A stretch of 9,151 nucleotides of DNA from an uncultured Collinsella sp. (GTDB lineage Bacteria > Actinomycetota > Coriobacteriia > Coriobacteriales > Coriobacteriaceae): assembly GCA_900551195.1 (NCBI GenBank), contig URVD01000059.1, positions 1 to 9,151 on the forward strand. The letters are read 5' to 3'. The notes below the pieces were generated by a model, which saw only the letters and a list, made by a program, of their open reading frames with translations, searched no databases and was not told the origin of the DNA. Positions within the stretch are counted from its first letter, which is position 1. Every line of letters begins with the position of its first letter. Below are positions 7,038-9,151 of this stretch, in pieces. The position numbers and the translations under genes are program-made.

Positions 7038-7070
7038 TTGCCCCATTAAAAAGAGGTGATAACGGGGTAA
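7038..7070. repeat. Imperfect inverted repeat between orphan ORF and surface-protein gene
   Basis: Arms TTGCCCCATTA (7038-7048) and TAACGGGGTAA (7060-7070) are complementary at 9 of 11 positions around an 11-nt loop that holds an AAAAAGAGG tract. It begins directly after the stop codon of the orphan ORF. It could be an operator or a weak transcript-end stem; neither side carries the T-run expected of an intrinsic terminator. Confidence 0.4.
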
Positions 7071-7301
7071 TTAAATTGAGCGAATTGAATCGTGATGAAA
7101 CTGATCTCCGCAAAAACCAAACTCATAGTTCCGCTCGCGCTCAATCTCATCTAAATACTCGAGTTCTTCGCCGCATGGCTTCTCTTCATCTAGAAATACA
7201 AGCCCGTTCTCTGCGCGAGAACCGACAGTGCAACCAAAGATAGTCTCGAGATTAATGTAACCACTATTATCGTTGTTAAAGGAGAAACTGCTGGTGTTCA
7301 T
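7071..7301 (-). CDS. Short orphan protein, function unknown
   Basis: A 76-aa acidic, soluble-looking protein without membrane segment or signal peptide ('MNTSSFSFNNDNSGYINLE' start; 'EELEYLDEIERERNYEF' near residues 46-62). I recognise no family. Its DNA is visibly richer in A/T than the flanking genes, suggesting separate origin or a decaying remnant. The frame remains open upstream to another ATG at 7361, which would give 96 aa. I prefer 7301 because a weak GGGA lies about 7 nt upstream, while 7361 has no ribosome binding site and would leave a leader of only about a dozen bases after the predicted promoter. It sits between an IS end and the surface-protein gene, same strand as the latter, 86 bp upstream. 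It could be truncated at its 5' side by the insertion. Confidence 0.45.
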   Translation of the reverse strand: MNTSSFSFNNDNSGYINLETIFGCTVGSRAENGLVFLDEEKPCGEELEYLDEIERERNYEFGFCGDQFHHDSIRSI

Positions 7302-7379
7302 GCTCAAGTCCCGTCTACATAAACTCAAATTGCTGTGCTTGGCCTCTTTTAGAGACCCCATCTCATACGCTATGACTGC

Positions 7380-7408
7380 AGTATATGCGCTCCGCTTGTA
7401 TGTTGCAA
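7380..7408 (-). promoter_or_regulatory. Predicted outward promoter at the IS left end
   Basis: On the minus strand a -35 hexamer TTGCAA (7408-7403) and a -10 hexamer TATACT (7385-7380) are separated by exactly 17 bp. The -10 matches five of six consensus bases and the -35 four of six. The -35 lies at the candidate outer tip of the IS inverted repeat and the -10 in flanking DNA, i.e. the layout of an IS hybrid promoter. Transcription would start near 7373 and run into the orphan ORF and then the surface-protein gene. Confidence 0.5.
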
Positions 7409-7470
7409 GAACAATTTTAGTTTTCTAGCACATATAACTAATCCCTTGATTATCGACTTTATCCGAACAC
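7402..7470 (+). repeat. Candidate left terminal inverted repeat of the IS
   Basis: Contains the two blocks 7402-7420 and 7446-7470 that are imperfectly complementary to 9100-9118 and 9055-9079. The blocks are separated by 25 nt here and 20 nt on the right. Confidence 0.5.
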
Positions 7471-7471
7471 C

Positions 7472-7509
7472 TCCCACATTCATCCGTACATGTACGGATG
7501 AATGTGGGA
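7472..7509. repeat. Perfect 38-bp palindrome inside the IS left end
   Basis: TCCCACATTCATCCGTACA (7472-7490) is followed immediately, with no spacer, by its exact reverse complement (7491-7509). The symmetry stops at the next base on each side. It lies 53 bp before the transposase start and 2 bp inside the candidate left inverted repeat. It may be a transposase or regulator operator, a cruciform-forming site, or an RNA hairpin that blocks incoming transcription. Alternatively it could be an abutted pair of 19-bp IS ends. Confidence 0.85.
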
Positions 7510-7523
7510 ACCCGATACCCTGA

Positions 7524-7542
7524 GGGCCGGACCGGCCGGCCC
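7524..7542 (+). promoter_or_regulatory. GC-only hairpin in the transposase leader
   Basis: GGGCCGG (7524-7530) pairs with CCGGCCC (7536-7542) around the 5-nt loop ACCGG, ending 9 nt before the GGAGG ribosome binding site at 7552-7556. Such a stem beside the ribosome site could dampen transposase translation. Confidence 0.45.
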
Positions 7543-7561
7543 CGGGAGATCGGAGGACGGC

Positions 7562-8854
7562 ATGTCCGGAAAGAGGAAGAGTGGCTCCGCGAGGGCGGTC
7601 CCGAGGGCCTACGGAAGGCTCACGAGGCACGAGCGGGACACGGTCCAGAGGATGCTGGAGCGCGGGGCCTCGTGCAGGCAGATCGCGAGGGAGCTGGGCA
7701 GGTCGCCCTCGACGGTGAGCGCCGAGGTGGCGTCGCACAGATTCGTGACGGCGCCGAAGGCCAGGCGCGGCGAGCGCGTGGACGCCTCCGCCGACCTGTC
7801 GGCGGCCTGCCCGCGCCTGGCGGCGTGGCCGCGATGCTGCAACGGCTGCGGGCGGTACCGCGCGATCGGCTGCAAGCGCCGCCCGCACGTCTTCTACGAC
7901 GCCCGCGCCGCGCAGCTGTGCGCGGACTCGGTCCTCGTCTCGTCCAGGCGCGGGATAGACGCCGACGAGCCCGCCGCGGCGGCCAGGCTGGAGGCGATAA
8001 GGGACTGCCTGCGCCGGGGGCTGTCGCCCGAGCAGATGGCGGCGCGCAACGGCGGCCCGGTGGACCTGTCGCCGTCGACCATCTACCGCTGGGTCTCGGC
8101 GGGCTACGACGGCATGACCGACATGGAGCTCAGGCGCAAGGTCGGCTACAGGCCGAGGAAGCGCGCCGCGGGCCGGGCGGCGACCCGCCACTCCGCCCGC
8201 AGGTCACATGCCGCGTTCCTCGCCCTCGGGGAGGACGCGTGCGCCGCGGCCTGGGAGATGGACACCGTCGAGGGCGCCCGGGAGGACAGCGCCTGCCTGC
8301 TCACGCTGCTGCATCGCCCCAGCAGGCTCCAGCTCGCGCTGCCGCTGGCGGAGAAGACCGCCGGGCGCGTCGCGGACGCCCTGGAGGGCGTCCGGGCGGT
8401 CCTCGGCGCCGACGGGACGCGCCGCGTGTTCCGCGCCGTGCTCACCGACAACGGCGCCGAGTTCTCCGACGAGGGCGCCATCGCGGCGCTCATCGGCGAG
8501 GGGCCGGGCGAGACGAGGCTGTTCTACTGCGACCCGAGGCGCAGCGACCAGAAGGGCGCCTGCGAGCGCAACCACGTCGAGATCAGGAAGCTGCTGCCCA
8601 AGGGCCGCGGCCTCAGGTTCGACCGGCTCGCCCCGGCCGACCTGGCGCTGGCCATGTCGCACGTGAACTCCGAGCCCCGCGGCGCGCTCGGCTTCTCGAC
8701 GCCCGCCCGCGCCTTCAGGGCGATGCTCGGGGAGGACGCGGCGGCGCTGCTGGACGCCTACGGCGTGGAGGACGTGGCGCTCGTCGATCTCGACCTGACG
8801 CCGGGGCTCATCGAGAGGGCGCGCGCCGAGAGGGGCGATGCCCCGCTGTCCTAG
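7562..8854 (+). CDS. IS30-family transposase
   Basis: A 430-aa DDE transposase. A first helix-turn-helix covers about 21-58 ('LTRHERDTVQRMLERGAS', 'IARELGRSPSTVSAEV'), typical of IS30 N-termini. A Cys cluster follows (C92, C93, C96, C104), then a second HTH-like block at 152-178 ('GLSPEQMA...STIYRWV'). The catalytic residues are D234 in 'WEMDTVEG', D296 in 'VLTDNGAEF' and E335 in 'KGACERNHVEIRKLLPKG', corresponding to the NEN-IR-PKG region of IS30. All three are present and there is no frameshift, so it is probably functional. The ATG at 7562 is preceded by GGAGG at 7552-7556 with 5-nt spacing; an in-frame ATG at 7502 lies inside the palindrome and lacks a ribosome site. Arg is often encoded by AGG, unlike the CGC/CGT preference of the neighbouring genes, which fits a mobile origin. 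Confidence 0.94.
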   Translation: MSGKRKSGSARAVPRAYGRLTRHERDTVQRMLERGASCRQIARELGRSPSTVSAEVASHRFVTAPKARRGERVDASADLSAACPRLAAWPRCCNGCGRYRAIGCKRRPHVFYDARAAQLCADSVLVSSRRGIDADEPAAAARLEAIRDCLRRGLSPEQMAARNGGPVDLSPSTIYRWVSAGYDGMTDMELRRKVGYRPRKRAAGRAATRHSARRSHAAFLALGEDACAAAWEMDTVEGAREDSACLLTLLHRPSRLQLALPLAEKTAGRVADALEGVRAVLGADGTRRVFRAVLTDNGAEFSDEGAIAALIGEGPGETRLFYCDPRRSDQKGACERNHVEIRKLLPKGRGLRFDRLAPADLALAMSHVNSEPRGALGFSTPARAFRAMLGEDAAALLDAYGVEDVALVDLDLTPGLIERARAERGDAPLS

Positions 8855-8986
8855 CCTAGAAGGAAAAACGGAATAGACGGACCGACCGTCCGGCTGAGTC
8901 TGGGAAGAGGCGCCGGGCGGCGGGCGGAGCATGGCCACCGGACCCATCGAAACACATCTCCACCGTTCCTTCAACTGGGAAAACGG

Positions 8987-9019
8987 CGCCCCCGGACCCC
9001 AGGAGGGGACGCGGGGGCG
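8987..9019 (+). terminator. Terminator-like GC stem downstream of the transposase
   Basis: CGCCCCCG (8987-8994) pairs with CGGGGGCG (9012-9019). Inside it CCCC (8997-9000) pairs with GGGG (9005-9008) around the loop AGGA, with a small internal bulge. Only TT follows on the plus strand, and TTTT begins three bases beyond the stem on the minus strand, so it is a non-canonical terminator that could act from either side. Confidence 0.45.
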
Positions 9020-9080
9020 TTCGGCTAACTGCGGGAATGGCCTATCCGCTCAATGTGTTCGGCTGAGATCGGAAATCAAC
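9017..9080 (+). repeat. Pair of related direct blocks near the IS right end
   Basis: The block at 9017-9042 (starting GCGTTCGGCTAA) recurs at 9055-9080 (GTGTTCGGCTGA). I count 17 of 26 identical positions, with TTCGGCT exact and a GGRAAT further on, at a 38-base period. The second copy coincides with the candidate inverted-repeat block. Repeated subterminal transposase-binding sites are one explanation. Confidence 0.35.
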
Positions 9081-9118
9081 CCGTTCAATACGCGGATGAC
9101 GAAATTTGGACTTTCAGC
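9055..9118 (-). repeat. Candidate right terminal inverted repeat of the IS
   Basis: Contains blocks 9055-9079 and 9100-9118, imperfectly complementary to 7446-7470 and 7402-7420. The outer block runs into a short hairpin (TCAGCG 9114-9119 / CGCTGA 9126-9131) that spans the predicted boundary, so the exact end is uncertain. Confidence 0.45.
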
Positions 9119-9151
9119 GTCGGCTCGCTGAGCTGGAAAGGCCATGACTTC

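Larger units (their letters stand above)
7402..9118 (+). mobile_element. IS30-family insertion sequence (ends tentative)
   Basis: The element is defined by an intact IS30-type transposase (7562-8854). Candidate ends are an imperfect inverted repeat in two collinear blocks. 7446-7470 against 9055-9079 is complementary at 19 of 25 hand-counted positions, including an 8-base exact core (CCGAACAC / GTGTTCGG) and an exact TTGATT / AATCAA. 7402-7420 against 9100-9118 is complementary at 13 of 19 positions. The resulting length, about 1.7 kb, is near the upper end for the family. I see no clear target-site duplication, so the outer limits may be off by tens of bases, and the shorter limits 7446-9079 are possible. 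The GC content and AGG-rich Arg codons of the transposase differ from all other genes here. Confidence 0.7.
8855..9151. other. Non-coding IS tail and right edge (no supported gene)
   Basis: About 260 nt between the transposase stop and the candidate right end hold no supportable gene. They contain a small hairpin right after the gene (CGGAC 8878-8882 / GTCCG 8888-8892), a large GC stem (8987-9019) and a pair of related blocks (9017-9042, 9055-9080). The final bases beyond 9118 are flanking DNA. A frame starting at ATG 9053 stays open to the window end, but so do others on the opposite strand, and none has a good ribosome binding site. Confidence 0.5.

Noticed and set aside
5728..7059. 443-codon open frame on the plus strand opposite the surface-protein gene
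   Set aside because: It is the antisense of a long Ala-rich coiled-coil gene; repetitive GCN codons suppress stops on the other strand. The product is low-complexity Gly/Leu/Arg with no domain, and the minus-strand reading has clear signal, CAP-like and sortase motifs.
7420..7470. Plus-strand promoter for the transposase (TATAAC at 7433-7438)
   Set aside because: The -10-like box has no acceptable -35 at 16-18 bp, so I do not list it.
7498..8859. Parallel 453-codon frame overlapping the transposase in another frame, and an 8204-8974 minus-strand frame
   Set aside because: Arg/Gly/Ala/Pro-rich products typical of shadows in very GC-rich DNA; the chosen frame carries the DDE and HTH motifs.

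Overview
The window looks like chromosomal DNA of a high-GC Gram-positive bacterium. I infer Coriobacteriia, most likely a Collinsella-type gut actinobacterium, from the GC-rich codon use, strong AGGAGG-type ribosome binding sites, a sortase-anchored Ala-rich surface protein and an actinobacterial-style GluQ synthetase. The taxon is inference from style, not a database match.

Layout. Positions 1-552 (+) hold the 3' part of a glutamyl-Q tRNA(Asp) synthetase. Everything from 568 to 7301 lies on the minus strand. In transcription order (right to left) this comprises: a short AT-richer orphan ORF (7071-7301); a giant cell-wall protein of 1116 aa with a signal peptide, two Ala-rich coiled coils flanking a CAP/SCP-like domain, and an MPATG sortase motif (3634-6984); a 118-aa membrane-anchored protein with an Ada-like Cys/His metal-binding module (3172-3528); a 79-aa two-helix membrane protein (2779-3018); and three tandem calcineurin-like metallophosphoesterases (1938-2693, 1290-1928, 568-1293). 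The three phosphoesterases are tightly packed: the first stop codon sits in the second gene's Shine-Dalgarno, and the second and third overlap by ATGA. They are almost certainly one operon.

From about 7402 to 9118 there is an IS30-family insertion sequence. It has a 430-aa transposase (7562-8854, +) with two HTH regions, a Cys cluster and a DDE triad, plus candidate imperfect terminal inverted repeats. A perfect 38-bp palindrome (7472-7509) lies just inside its left end. The base composition and Arg codon use of the transposase differ sharply from the neighbours, consistent with recent arrival. The left end carries an outward-facing -35 that pairs at 17-bp spacing with a -10 in the flank, so the IS may have created a promoter for the orphan ORF and the surface-protein gene.

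I do not see a demonstrable new multi-gene system. The points most worth a second look are the coiled-coil/CAP/coiled-coil surface protein (architecture of Gram-positive surface-exclusion proteins), the A-B-A' phosphoesterase trio, the 38-bp palindrome, and the possible IS-generated promoter.
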